Origin: an uncultured Chloracidobacterium sp.
GTDB lineage: Bacteria; Acidobacteriota; Blastocatellia; Pyrinomonadales; Pyrinomonadaceae
DNA: 64,000 bases
Assembly: GCA_936914845.1 (NCBI GenBank)
Contig: CAKZGE010000003.1
Span: 248,001 to 312,000, forward strand
Direction of reading: 5' to 3'
In this document: one piece after another, positions 43,065 to 52,302 of the stretch
Layout: the number at the start of each line of letters is the position of its first letter
How positions within the stretch are numbered: position 1 is the first letter of the stretch
Notes under the pieces: generated by a model
Database searches by the model: none
What the model was told of the DNA's origin: nothing
Seen by the model: the letters and a program-made list of their open reading frames with translations, nothing else
Made by a program: the position numbers and the translations under genes

Positions 43065-44288
43065 ATGACTCGAGCTTTCTTGGCTATAACCTTATTAGTA
43101 TCAATTGTTTCGTCATTTGCCTGTGTGCAGAAAGGCGGCGATGCGGGCGGCGGCGCCACCGGCGACACGATCAAGATCGGACTTTACGGCGATCTGAGCG
43201 GTGCAACCTCCAGCTTTGGGCAATCCACCAAAAACGGTGTTGAGCTGGCCGTGGACGAAATAAACAACGCCGGCGGCATTAACGGCAAAAAGCTCGTTGT
43301 TATTTCCGAAGACGATCAGGGCCGGCCGGAACAGGCGAAAACGGTCGTTTCGAAATTGATCAATCAGGATAAGGTGCAGGCAGTTTTGGGCGAGGTCGCC
43401 TCAACGAACAGCCTCGCAGCCGCCCCCGTCGCCCAGGAAGCAAAGATCCCGATGATCACTCCTTCGTCAACCAATCCTAAGGTAACCGAGGTCGGCGACT
43501 ATATTTCCCGAGTGTGTTTTATCGATCCGTTTCAGGGCTCGGTAATGGCAAAGTTTGCGGCAAATACGCTAAAGGCAAAGACCGCGGCCGTTTTGGGCGA
43601 TGTTAATTCGGATTACAGCAAGGGGTTGACACAATTCTTTGACGAAGAATTTACGCGTCTGGGTGGAAAGGTGGTCGCAAAAGAGGCATATACCCAGAAC
43701 GATCCTGATTTTAAAGGCCAGCTGACCAAGATTCGCGACCTTAAACCGGATGTTATCTATGTGCCCGGCTATTATGGGCAGGTTGGGATCATCGCCAAAC
43801 AGGCCCGTGAATTGGGCATGACCCAGCCGCTGCTCGGCGGTGACGGCTGGGATTCGCCGGAATTATGGAAACTCGGCGGCGACGCACTGAAAAACTCTTA
43901 TATTTCTAACCATTATTCGGCAGAAAATCCGGCGGCGGAAATTCAGAATTTCGTAAACAGCTATAAGGCCAAATACAATGTGGTGCCTGATTCGCTGGCC
44001 GCGTTGGCCTATGACGCCGCAAAGGTCTTGGCCGATGCCATCAAACGCGCGGGCACTACCGAACCCGCCAAGCTTAAAGATGCTATCAACGCGACAAAAG
44101 ATTTTCCCGGCGTTACCGGCAAGATATCGCTTGATGCAAATCGCAACGCCGTCAAACCCGCGGTTGTGCTGGAATTAAATCCAACCGAAAGCAAATTTGA
44201 ATTCAAGGAAACGATCGCACCCGAAGGATCTGCAGTTGCAGCACCGGCAGCCAATACGAATACGGCTGGCAATACGAATGCAAACTAA
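43065..44288 (+). CDS. branched-chain amino-acid-type ABC transporter, substrate-binding lipoprotein
   Basis: A 407-residue protein. The lipobox SFAC places lipid on C20, and a Gly-rich linker follows. The type I periplasmic-binding fold starts TIKIGLYGDLSGATSSFGQSTKNGVELAVDEINNAGGINGKKL, the LivJ/LivK signature. It ends in an Asn/Thr/Ala tail NTNTAGNTNAN of unknown role. A TATAAT at 42994-42999 lies about 65 bases before ATG 43065. Specificity may be for Leu/Ile/Val, aromatic amino acids or other small acids. It is the first gene of a five-gene transporter operon. Confidence 0.94.
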   Translation: MTRAFLAITLLVSIVSSFACVQKGGDAGGGATGDTIKIGLYGDLSGATSSFGQSTKNGVELAVDEINNAGGINGKKLVVISEDDQGRPEQAKTVVSKLINQDKVQAVLGEVASTNSLAAAPVAQEAKIPMITPSSTNPKVTEVGDYISRVCFIDPFQGSVMAKFAANTLKAKTAAVLGDVNSDYSKGLTQFFDEEFTRLGGKVVAKEAYTQNDPDFKGQLTKIRDLKPDVIYVPGYYGQVGIIAKQARELGMTQPLLGGDGWDSPELWKLGGDALKNSYISNHYSAENPAAEIQNFVNSYKAKYNVVPDSLAALAYDAAKVLADAIKRAGTTEPAKLKDAINATKDFPGVTGKISLDANRNAVKPAVVLELNPTESKFEFKETIAPEGSAVAAPAANTNTAGNTNAN

Positions 44289-44364
44289 GCATTGATGCCG
44301 CTGGGGTTCACATCTTCCGGAAATACGGAATCTGTGAATCCCACGGAACTTCAAAGCCCATTTT

Positions 44365-45282
44365 ATGGACACTTTTATTCAGCAGCTTATCAACGGGCTG
44401 ACCATCGGTTCGATCTATGCTTTGATCGCGCTTGGTTACACAATGGTTTACGGCATTTTGCGGTTGATCAATTTTGCCCACGGCGATATCTATATGGTCG
44501 GGGCATATGCGGGGTTTTTCATTGCAACATCATTGGGTTTTGCAGCCAACCCGTCAGCTTTCGGATTTGTCGCTACGCTTTTTGGGGCCATGGCCATTGC
44601 CGCCGGTTTGGGTATGCTTATCGAAAGGCTCGCCTACCGCCCCGTCCGCAAATATTCAAAAATGACCACTCTGATCACGGCGATCGGTGTTTCGCTTTTG
44701 ATCGAATACTTGTTTGTTTTTCTGTTTTCGGGCACGCCGCGTTCCTTTCCGCAACTTTTACCAAATGAAAATATTACGCTTTTTGGCAATGCCACCATTT
44801 CAACCTCGCAGATCCTAATCTTTGTCGTTTCGATGCTGTTGATGGTTTTGCTGCAGTGGGTTATATATAAAACAAAAATGGGCAAGGCAATGCGGGCGGT
44901 GTCTTTTAATCAGACGTCGGCAAAGCTGATGGGCATCAACACGAATTTTGTTATTGCGTTTACATTTGCTCTCGGTTCGGCATTGGCCGCAGCGGGTGGC
45001 GTGCTGACGGCACAGTATAACCCGAAGATAGACCCACTGATGGGCATTATGACGGGGCTAAAGGCATTTGTCGCGGCGGTGCTAGGCGGCATCGGCAATA
45101 TTCCCGGCGCCGTACTTGGCGGACTTTTGATCGGCGCGGCCGAAACATTGGTCGTCGGTTATGGCGGTTACGTCGGCATTCCGTCCACATATCGCGACGC
45201 CGTCGCGTTTGCCATTCTGATTATGGTGCTGCTGCTTAGGCCGGCTGGTTTGCTGGGAACGAACGTGCAGGAAAAGGTTTAG
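44365..45282 (+). CDS. livH: branched-chain amino-acid ABC transporter permease LivH
   Basis: A 305-residue inner-membrane protein with about eight segments, beginning MDTFIQQLINGLTIGSIYALIALGYTMVYGILRLINFAHGD, the diagnostic LivH start. The EAA-type loop is near GKAMRAVSFNQTSAKLMGINTN. It pairs with LivM to form the channel. It follows the binding-protein gene after 76 bases. Confidence 0.95.
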   Translation: MDTFIQQLINGLTIGSIYALIALGYTMVYGILRLINFAHGDIYMVGAYAGFFIATSLGFAANPSAFGFVATLFGAMAIAAGLGMLIERLAYRPVRKYSKMTTLITAIGVSLLIEYLFVFLFSGTPRSFPQLLPNENITLFGNATISTSQILIFVVSMLLMVLLQWVIYKTKMGKAMRAVSFNQTSAKLMGINTNFVIAFTFALGSALAAAGGVLTAQYNPKIDPLMGIMTGLKAFVAAVLGGIGNIPGAVLGGLLIGAAETLVVGYGGYVGIPSTYRDAVAFAILIMVLLLRPAGLLGTNVQEKV

Positions 45283-45338
45283 ATCTCGCGGCCTGCAACC
45301 GGTCCGCCGTATTCTGATCTATCGACTATTTTGATCAT

Positions 45339-46391
45339 ATGTCTTCATGGATTAAAAATCTGATCGCCGCTGCCGTTATCATCGGCATTCTATACGTTAT
45401 GAATGCAATGATGAGCAGCAACGGTTTTTTTGGGATCGGCATTGACGATTACCAGGCGCGATTGCTGGTTTTCATCGCGATCAACATTATTTTGGCTACT
45501 TCATTGAATCTGATCAATGGATTTACCGGGCAATTTTCAATCGGCCATGCCGGCTTTATGGCGGTCGGAGCATATTCTTCAGCGTATTTTACCGTTACAT
45601 ACGGCGACGCAATAAAGGCAGCCGCGGGTGGCGAAACGGTCGGTTCGGTCGTTGTGCTGCTGATGGCTGTGATCATCGGAGCGGTAGTTGCGGCGACCAT
45701 GGGTCTGATCGTCGGTATTCCTTCGCTGCGGCTAAAAGGAGATTATCTGGCCATCGTAACGCTCGGTTTTGCCGAGATAATCCGCATCGTTATCTTGAAT
45801 ATCGACGCCGTTGGAGGAGCGACTGGCTACACGGTCGGCGGCTATGCCAATTTCTTTTGGGTCGGCATTTTCACCGTTATTACTGTCATCGTAGTTCACA
45901 ATATCGTCAAATCTGATACCGGCCGGGCGCTGATCTCCATTCGCGAAGACGAGCTGGCAGCAGAAGCAATGGGCGTCAATACCACGCAGTATAAGGTTAA
46001 ATCTTTTGCGATCGGTTCGGCATTTGCCGGTATCGCCGGCGTTTTGTTCGCCCACTACAACAAATTTTTGAGCACCAACGATTTTCAGTTCATAAAATCT
46101 TTTGAGATCATAATCATGATCGTTATCGGCGGCATGGGTTCAATGACCGGAGCGATACTCGGTGCGATCATCGTTACGCTTTTACCCGAATTACTGCGGC
46201 AGCTTCCCGATCTACAGGTCGGTGCGTCCACGCTTAGGTTTGCCGATCTGCGGCTGGTCATATTCGCATTGATACTGATCTTGACCATGATCTTGCGTCC
46301 GCAGGGTATTTTGGGAACGGCAGAGATCGGCAGCATTTTCAAACGCTTTCGACGTGCGGATAAGGCCCCGGCCGAAGGAGGTTTGCAATAA
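45339..46391 (+). CDS. livM: branched-chain amino-acid ABC transporter permease LivM
   Basis: A 350-residue inner-membrane protein. NIILATSLNLINGFTGQFSIGHAGFMAVGAY and the coupling-loop region DTGRALISIREDELAAEAMGVNTTQYKVKSFAIGSAFAG are typical of LivM. It ends KRFRRADKAPAEGGLQ, and its stop overlaps the livG start by one base, so the two are coupled. Confidence 0.95.
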   Translation: MSSWIKNLIAAAVIIGILYVMNAMMSSNGFFGIGIDDYQARLLVFIAINIILATSLNLINGFTGQFSIGHAGFMAVGAYSSAYFTVTYGDAIKAAAGGETVGSVVVLLMAVIIGAVVAATMGLIVGIPSLRLKGDYLAIVTLGFAEIIRIVILNIDAVGGATGYTVGGYANFFWVGIFTVITVIVVHNIVKSDTGRALISIREDELAAEAMGVNTTQYKVKSFAIGSAFAGIAGVLFAHYNKFLSTNDFQFIKSFEIIIMIVIGGMGSMTGAILGAIIVTLLPELLRQLPDLQVGASTLRFADLRLVIFALILILTMILRPQGILGTAEIGSIFKRFRRADKAPAEGGLQ

Positions 46392-47161
46392 TGGAAAGCC
46401 AAAAGACTATTTTGCAAACCGATAAGGCGACCATCAAATTTGGCGGGCTGACGGCCGTAAATGAACTTTCCATGAATGTGGCCCAAGGTGAGATATACGG
46501 TTTGATAGGGCCGAACGGTGCCGGTAAAACGACCATTTTCAATCTTTTGACGGGCGTTTACGCGCCCACCTCCGGGGATATTCGCATAAACGGCACCCTG
46601 ATAAACGGAATGAAGCCGTACCAGATAGCGCGACTTGGCGTCTCGCGCACTTTTCAAAACATACGGTTATTCCCGAGCATGACGGTACTCGAAAATGTGA
46701 TGACCGCCTGCCACCGTCATTCAAAACAGAATATTGTAGATGCCGTTATCCGGCTGCCTCGGTTTTTTGACGACGAAAAGGCACATCGCGAATTTTCGCT
46801 GGAATTGCTTCGCATCTTTAACCTCGAAAAATATAAGGATGAGGGCGGCACTTCTCTGCCGTACGGCAATCAGCGCCGTTTAGAGATCGTGCGGGCATTG
46901 GCCACACGTCCACAGCTTTTGTTGTTGGATGAACCTGCCGCCGGCATGAATCCTTCTGAGCAGCACGACCTGACCCACTTGATCAAGGAGGTCCGCGACC
47001 AGTTTAATCTGACGATCGTATTGGTCGAACACAATATGCGTGTGGTAATGGGCGTTTGCGATCGCCTTCAGGTGGTAGATTACGGCAAATCGATCGCGCT
47101 TGGGCTGCCGCAGGATATCAAGAACGACCCGAAAGTGATCGAGGCTTATCTCGGAGACTAG
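46391..47161 (+). CDS. livG: branched-chain amino-acid ABC transporter ATPase LivG
   Basis: A 256-residue ATPase. The Walker A motif is GPNGAGKTT. A LivG-specific segment, IARLGVSRTFQNIRLFPSMTVLENVMTACHR, is present. The signature is degenerate (LPYGNQRRLEIVRALATRP), as usual in LivG, and the Walker B is LLLDEPAAGMNP. It energises LivHM import and lies ten bases from livF. Confidence 0.96.
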   Translation: MESQKTILQTDKATIKFGGLTAVNELSMNVAQGEIYGLIGPNGAGKTTIFNLLTGVYAPTSGDIRINGTLINGMKPYQIARLGVSRTFQNIRLFPSMTVLENVMTACHRHSKQNIVDAVIRLPRFFDDEKAHREFSLELLRIFNLEKYKDEGGTSLPYGNQRRLEIVRALATRPQLLLLDEPAAGMNPSEQHDLTHLIKEVRDQFNLTIVLVEHNMRVVMGVCDRLQVVDYGKSIALGLPQDIKNDPKVIEAYLGD

Positions 47162-47170
47162 AATTACAGG

Positions 47171-47875
47171 ATGCTTACCCTAGAAAATGTTTCAGTTAAC
47201 TATGGCGCTATTGAGGCGCTGACCGACATCAACCTGCATATCGATCAGGGCGAGGTCGTAACGCTTATCGGAGCCAACGGCGCAGGGAAAACAACCACCC
47301 TGCGTACCATCACCGGCCTTCTCGAACCCAAAAAGGGCCGCGTTGTTTATGAAGGCAAACAGATCAGCGGCGTACCGACCCATAAGCTTGTGCCGATGGG
47401 CATTGCCATGTCGCCGGAGGGCCGCGGTGTTTTCGCCAACCTGAGCGTTCGCGAAAATTTGGAGATGGGCGCTTTTGTCCGCAATGATAAAAAGGGCATC
47501 GCCGACGATATGGAACGCGGTTTTGCCCTGTTTCCGCGGCTGAAAGAACGCGAACAGCAAAAAGCAGGTACACTTTCCGGCGGCGAACAGCAGATGCTTG
47601 CCATGGCACGCGCGTTGATGTCCCGGCCGCGGCTGTTGCTGCTTGATGAACCTTCGTTGGGTCTTGCCCCGCTTGTCGTTCACACGATCTTCGAAGCGAT
47701 CGACCTGATAAAAAGCGAAGGCACAACCATAATGCTGGTGGAACAGAACGCCAATGCCGCGCTGCACCATTCTGACCGAGCGTATGTGCTTGAAACCGGA
47801 AGGATCGTTATGGAAGGCGATTCGAAAACCCTTGCCGAAGATCCGCGGGTAAAAGAGGCGTATTTAGGAGAATGA
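47171..47875 (+). CDS. livF: branched-chain amino-acid ABC transporter ATPase LivF
   Basis: A 234-residue ATPase with Walker A GANGAGKTT, the LivF segment PMGIAMSPEGRGVFANLSVRENLEMGAF, signature LSGGEQQMLAMARALM and Walker B LLLDEPSLGLAP. It completes the heterodimeric ATPase with LivG and ends the operon. Confidence 0.97.
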   Translation: MLTLENVSVNYGAIEALTDINLHIDQGEVVTLIGANGAGKTTTLRTITGLLEPKKGRVVYEGKQISGVPTHKLVPMGIAMSPEGRGVFANLSVRENLEMGAFVRNDKKGIADDMERGFALFPRLKEREQQKAGTLSGGEQQMLAMARALMSRPRLLLLDEPSLGLAPLVVHTIFEAIDLIKSEGTTIMLVEQNANAALHHSDRAYVLETGRIVMEGDSKTLAEDPRVKEAYLGE

Positions 47876-47961
47876 CGGCCGCCACCCATTAAAAAGGCCG
47901 CCTTTCCGGCAGCCTGAATTTTCAAAAGCAAAATGTTACGCCCGAACGATCGTTCGTCGGC

Positions 47962-49938
47962 CTATTCCGCAGTATTAGGCATAGCGGTCGGTTCGTCGAG
48001 TTTTGCAACCACGTCATCATATATCCTGATGCTGCCGTCGGCTTCCATACGGCGGCGTGCGGCAGCCAAAAAGTCCTGAAAAACGTCGCGGCGGCGGCCG
48101 GCAAGCATCTGTTCCGTCAGGCTGTCTCGCTGTTTAGCGAAATCATCCATATTGGCATTTTCGCGTTTGTTGACGCCGACGACATACCACGTATCACCGG
48201 CCTGAACCGGCGTCTGTGTCGCTTCGCCTTCTTTCAAAGCATAGATCGCGTCCGAAAGAGCTTCGCTGGTCGAAGCCATCGGCCCTTGGCCCAAAGGCGA
48301 ACCGACGATGTATGCCTTCTGCTCTTGCACCTTCATCCCTTTTGCGGCAGCCGCTGCGGCGATCGCACCGGCCGTTGTTGAACCGGCCGCGATCTGCTTG
48401 GCAACGTCGCCGATCATCGCACGAGCCTTTTCCTGCTTTACCGCCTCTGCCACCTGTTCACGCACCTCGCCCAATTCGGCATCGCGCGGTTCGCGTTTTT
48501 CGACGAGAAGCGGAATGGCGAAACCGTTCTGCACGGGTATTTTTTCGCCAACGTCGTTCGCATTTTCCAATCCTGCGATCCCTTCTTCGAATTGCGGAGA
48601 ATTGCCGATATCCTTAACGTCGTCGCCCGGTTTTACAAATCCGGTCTCTTTGACCATTTCCGCCGCTGTCATATTTGCCTGGCCGGCATATTGGTCGGCC
48701 GTCGCCTGCACATTCTTGTTCTGCTTCAATGTGTCGGTCACCTTCTGTGCTAATTCGGCCGCGGCAGTATATGCCCGGCGATTTCGCATGGAAACTTCGA
48801 GCTCCTTGCGGGCTTCTTCCCAGGTTTTCGGCACCTCTTCGCCGCGGCGAAGAATGAAATAGCGGCCCTGATAGCTGATCGGTTCCGTTATTTCGCCCGG
48901 TTTCATTTTCAACAACCGCTGATACGGATCGTTCGGGTTATTGAGATTTTCTTTTACCGGGCCTTTCAGCTTTCCACCCACCGCAGCCGACGCGGCATTT
49001 TCTGATTGGCCTTTCGCCAATTCGGCAAAGGCTTCTTCGGAAACGGTCGGGCCGTCTTTTCTTAGACGTTCTGCCAGTTGGTTGGCTTTTTCATAGACCT
49101 GGCCGTCAAATTCGGGTTTCGATACCCGCAAAACGATCTCTTGTCCCAAAACACCGGCCACTTTCCGATCGGCCGGCAATTTGTCATATTCTGCCTTTAA
49201 TTCTTCTTCGGGAATGGCTAGCTTTTCCCCGAGCTTGCTCGTATTTACAAAAACATAGCGAACATTCTTTTGCGGGACGCTAATGTAATATGCCTGTTTG
49301 TTGCGATTGAAATATTCCTGCAGATCGGCATCAGTCGGCGCAATGGTTGCCGCCAGGTCAGAAACGCTTACGGCAACGTAGGAAACATCAAATTTTGTGT
49401 TCTTTTTCTGAAAATCTTCCACGACCTCCTGTTCAGACACCGTGACACCGGCCGTGATCAGAGCCTGGAGCTTGCGGGCGCTAATGTCATCTCGCATCTG
49501 CTGTTCAAAAGCAGCGATGCTGCCGGCTTGGTCGATCGCGTTCTGTTCGTACAATTTCTGGTCGAACGGTTTCCCGTCGGCCGGTTTGAACTGTTCGCGG
49601 ATATAATCGGCTACCTCTGCATCGGAGGCCGTCAGGCCCATTTTTGCGGCCTCGACGCTCATTACACGATTATTTATCATGCCTTCAAGCACCTGTTTTG
49701 CCGGGTATGGACGGCCCTGAAGCAGCCGGCTGTACATTTCTTTTTGCCGGTAAAGTTCGCCGAGCGTCACATATTGGCTGCCGACCTTGGCCGCCGTTGC
49801 ATTGCTGCGTGAAAGATCTGCTCCGAGCGTTGGCGAAGAAGGCCGGTAAAATAGAACAAGGCTCAGCACCATGACAACGGCGAAAAGCAAAAGAACCGCA
49901 TTGCGCGTTTTTTCCAGACGTTTGAAGAAATTTAACAT
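47962..49938 (-). CDS. PpiD/SurA-type membrane-anchored peptidyl-prolyl isomerase
   Basis: A 658-residue protein anchored by one N-terminal helix (residues 14-31, NAVLLLFAVVMVLSLVLFY), with the rest in the periplasm. The SurA-N region (about 50-180) contains QVLEGMINNRVMSVEAAKMGL. A parvulin-like region (about 250-370) ends FAELAKGQSENAASAAVGGKLKG and EITEPISYQGRYFILRR. A second C-terminal chaperone part follows. It resembles PpiD, which assists newly exported outer-membrane proteins. It is convergent with livF and 92 bases from the FAD gene. Confidence 0.9.
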   Translation of the reverse strand: MLNFFKRLEKTRNAVLLLFAVVMVLSLVLFYRPSSPTLGADLSRSNATAAKVGSQYVTLGELYRQKEMYSRLLQGRPYPAKQVLEGMINNRVMSVEAAKMGLTASDAEVADYIREQFKPADGKPFDQKLYEQNAIDQAGSIAAFEQQMRDDISARKLQALITAGVTVSEQEVVEDFQKKNTKFDVSYVAVSVSDLAATIAPTDADLQEYFNRNKQAYYISVPQKNVRYVFVNTSKLGEKLAIPEEELKAEYDKLPADRKVAGVLGQEIVLRVSKPEFDGQVYEKANQLAERLRKDGPTVSEEAFAELAKGQSENAASAAVGGKLKGPVKENLNNPNDPYQRLLKMKPGEITEPISYQGRYFILRRGEEVPKTWEEARKELEVSMRNRRAYTAAAELAQKVTDTLKQNKNVQATADQYAGQANMTAAEMVKETGFVKPGDDVKDIGNSPQFEEGIAGLENANDVGEKIPVQNGFAIPLLVEKREPRDAELGEVREQVAEAVKQEKARAMIGDVAKQIAAGSTTAGAIAAAAAAKGMKVQEQKAYIVGSPLGQGPMASTSEALSDAIYALKEGEATQTPVQAGDTWYVVGVNKRENANMDDFAKQRDSLTEQMLAGRRRDVFQDFLAAARRRMEADGSIRIYDDVVAKLDEPTAMPNTAE

Positions 49939-50030
49939 CGTAAAGTACCTGTAAAAATAGAATTACCAGATGGTATGGACAAACTGGCATTGTAGCAAAA
50001 ATCGCGAAGAGCGCCAATTCAAGCCAGTTT

Positions 50031-51260
50031 TCATCGGCCTTTTCGCCCGGTTTTTCGGTCAAAAGAGAAGATATCCGCGTCTTTGTTTGTCTTTCCGGTC
50101 AGCAGATCCGCCAGCAGACGCGCCGCTAATTCGCTGAAAGTGATGCCGTTGCCGCCATATCCGAGGGCGAAATATGTATGCGGCAGCTGTTTGATAGTGC
50201 CGATGAAAGGCAGGCCGTCCGGTGTTTCAATGAACGTGCCCGCCCAGCTATAATCAGTTCGAAATGGCACATCAGGAAACATCTGTGTAAATTTTCGCTC
50301 TAACATTGCGGTCTTTTTTTGCAAAAGAGCATCGCGCCGCCGCGGGTTGAAAAAAGGTTCATCGCCGCCGCCAAAAACGACTCGACGGTCGGACGTCGTG
50401 CGTCCGTAAATATATGGATCGGCGGTATTCCAAAATGTGCAGTCTTCGTACCAAATGTCGCCTTGGGCAGCGATCGGTTCGCCGACTATCGCAAAACTTG
50501 AGCTAAGCGAAACCAACTTGAAAGGAATAAAATTCACCGATTCGTAACCGCAGGCGATAACGGCCTTTTTTGCGGTCACAATACCTGCGGGCGTATGCAG
50601 TTTCACACTTCGCGACAGGTGTTCGACGCGTTTTACCTCGGTCTTGTCATATACCCGAGCTCCTCTTTTGACGGCATCTGCCATAAAACCGTGCGTCAGC
50701 CGATATGGATCAGCTGTCAGGCTTGGCTGTGTATATAAGGCGGCAGGTGCTTGATGCAAAAACCTCTTCGCTACGTCCGTATTGTCCCAGAATTCGACGT
50801 CAAACCCGTATTTCTTCCGTACCGTATATTCTTTTTCGAGGTCGCCGACGTCTTTCTTCAATGCGGCAAAACGAACGCTCGGCACTTTCTTAATCTCCGC
50901 ATCGAGAGATAATTGTTTCGCGTTTCTTTCCAGATCATCCAATGCCGCAAGGCTCATTTGATATGCCCGAACCGCCGCTCGTTCACCGATCAGCTCGATC
51001 AATTCGCTCAACGTCCGGTCGATGTCATACTGCAGCAGAGCGGTGCTGGCAGATGTACTGGCCATTCCAATATGGCGGCGGTCGAGTAGCATTACATCAA
51101 TGCCGCGGCCTGCTAGGTGCCATGCCAGCAAAGCACCTGAGATACCGCCGCCGATGATCGCCACTTCTGTCCGCGCACTCTCTGCTAGTGCCGAATACGC
51201 CTGCAGATAGCCATTCTTCATCAGCCAAAAGGGGTTTTCAGTGCGAATGTCCGCTATCAT
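50031..51260 (-). CDS. FAD-dependent oxidoreductase, DAO (glycine/D-amino-acid oxidase-like) family
   Basis: A 409-residue flavoenzyme. The FAD dinucleotide motif is EVAIIGGGISGALLAWHLAGRGIDVMLLDRR (residues 32-62). The DAO-family segments are TADPYRLTHGFMADAVKRGARVYDKTEV and, near the C-terminus, GTFIETPDGLPFIGTI with HTYFALGYGGNGITFSELAARLLADLL. It would oxidise an amine to an imine with oxygen or a membrane acceptor. The substrate is unknown. It is 12 bases from the end of the methyltransferase gene's neighbour region and runs the same way. Confidence 0.9.
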   Translation of the reverse strand: MIADIRTENPFWLMKNGYLQAYSALAESARTEVAIIGGGISGALLAWHLAGRGIDVMLLDRRHIGMASTSASTALLQYDIDRTLSELIELIGERAAVRAYQMSLAALDDLERNAKQLSLDAEIKKVPSVRFAALKKDVGDLEKEYTVRKKYGFDVEFWDNTDVAKRFLHQAPAALYTQPSLTADPYRLTHGFMADAVKRGARVYDKTEVKRVEHLSRSVKLHTPAGIVTAKKAVIACGYESVNFIPFKLVSLSSSFAIVGEPIAAQGDIWYEDCTFWNTADPYIYGRTTSDRRVVFGGGDEPFFNPRRRDALLQKKTAMLERKFTQMFPDVPFRTDYSWAGTFIETPDGLPFIGTIKQLPHTYFALGYGGNGITFSELAARLLADLLTGKTNKDADIFSFDRKTGRKGR

Positions 51261-51272
51261 AAAACACTTTCT

Positions 51273-51968
51273 TCAAAGGAAAGAGTCTGTTTTGACGGCC
51301 ATTATTGATTTGACCAGACCCCATTTAATTTCTTTTTCTACCTTTGCTTCCGGAAACAGCTGCTGCATTTGTGTTCTATTGAGCAGATTGAAATCCGGCT
51401 CGGCCTTTTTCACCCAAAAGCGATTGCTGATCGCCAACAGCTTCAAAAATACCGGTCGCGGAAAATATCCCATCAGCGGCAGCCACGTATGGCTTTCGAT
51501 AGGAAATCCGATGTTCGGAGTCTGCACAAAATATTGCTTTCCAAGCCTTTTGATCTCAGCGGCAAATTCGAGCTGCTTTTGCCACGACCGCCGCTTGAAT
51601 TCGCTTGCTGAGGTAACATTCCATATCTCTTCTTTTGGTAGTGTGGTGTGTTCAATGACAGACGAACAATATACAATATCAAAATATTTGTCGGGAAAGT
51701 TTACCCCCCCCCCATTTATCAAGACCGGCACGAATCCGTACTGTTTGCTGCCATCCTTCACCGCATTTTCCACTATGTCGGCAATGTAGATATTTTCGGG
51801 TTTCACGGGCGTATCTTTCAGCACGTTGTAAATATTAGTGCCATTTTCAGAGCCAAGGTCCAGCACGCGCGTATCGCCATTAAGAACAAAGTGATTCCGA
51901 AACAGCTCGGCCCGTTTCTTTCTTGCATTTGCCGAAAATTGCAATGCGATCTTGCGTAAGAGATTCAT
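51273..51968 (-). CDS. class I SAM-dependent methyltransferase containing a G10 tract
   Basis: A 231-residue protein. Motif I is TRVLDLGSENGTNIYNVLK (residues 34-52), and the post-II region is YFDIVYCSSVIEHTTLPKE, typical of the Methyltransf_11 fold. The C-terminal half (GFPIESHTWLPLMGYFPRPVFLKLL) recalls methyltransferases of surface-polysaccharide clusters. A run of ten G residues on the coding strand encodes Gly-Gly-Gly just before NFPDKYFDIV. Loss or gain of one base would abolish motif II and III, so expression could switch on and off. Base composition is more AT-rich than its neighbours, which hints at transfer. Confidence 0.85.
   Translation of the reverse strand: MNLLRKIALQFSANARKKRAELFRNHFVLNGDTRVLDLGSENGTNIYNVLKDTPVKPENIYIADIVENAVKDGSKQYGFVPVLINGGGVNFPDKYFDIVYCSSVIEHTTLPKEEIWNVTSASEFKRRSWQKQLEFAAEIKRLGKQYFVQTPNIGFPIESHTWLPLMGYFPRPVFLKLLAISNRFWVKKAEPDFNLLNRTQMQQLFPEAKVEKEIKWGLVKSIMAVKTDSFL
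51704..51713 (+). repeat. homopolymer C10 (G10 on the coding strand)
   Basis: Ten consecutive C residues, in frame inside the methyltransferase gene. It is much the longest G/C run noticed in the window and is a candidate slippage site. Confidence 0.9.
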
Positions 51969-52302
51969 ATTGATGTTATTCGTTAATGGCCCAGAATATC
52001 ATTTCTTTTCAGCTTCAACTTTATTAATGATAGCATCGTCTTTTACTATCTTTTCGTCTGTCACCCAAACTGCACAATTATGAAACGCATTTGCGTCTTA
52101 CTGCGTTCTTTTCATTGATTTTAGCGAATTTTGCCCGAGCCGATGATGTCGGCGATACAGTTCGCCGATCTATGATCGAAATATGCTCCAGGCGTTGCGG
52201 TAGCTATTATCAAAAAAACAAGGTCACCCAAAAGAAAAGTTGTGGTTTGGCAGTGTCGAATTTTCGGACCCAGATCGAAGATTTCTACTCTCGCTTCGTC
52301 TG
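51969..52302. other. 334-base intergenic region, no gene recognised
   Basis: It is AT-richer than average, with several A runs. A 71-codon open frame (52091-52306, plus) has no family-like pattern and overlaps the end of the ROK gene. A short CGATC-TAT-GATCG palindrome lies at about 52168-52180. I see no tRNA, terminator with T run, or strong promoter for the methyltransferase gene. Confidence 0.5.

Noticed and set aside
47876..47961. Terminator between livF and ppiD
   Set aside because: GGCCGCC occurs as a direct repeat rather than an inverted one. Only a weak four-base stem is possible.
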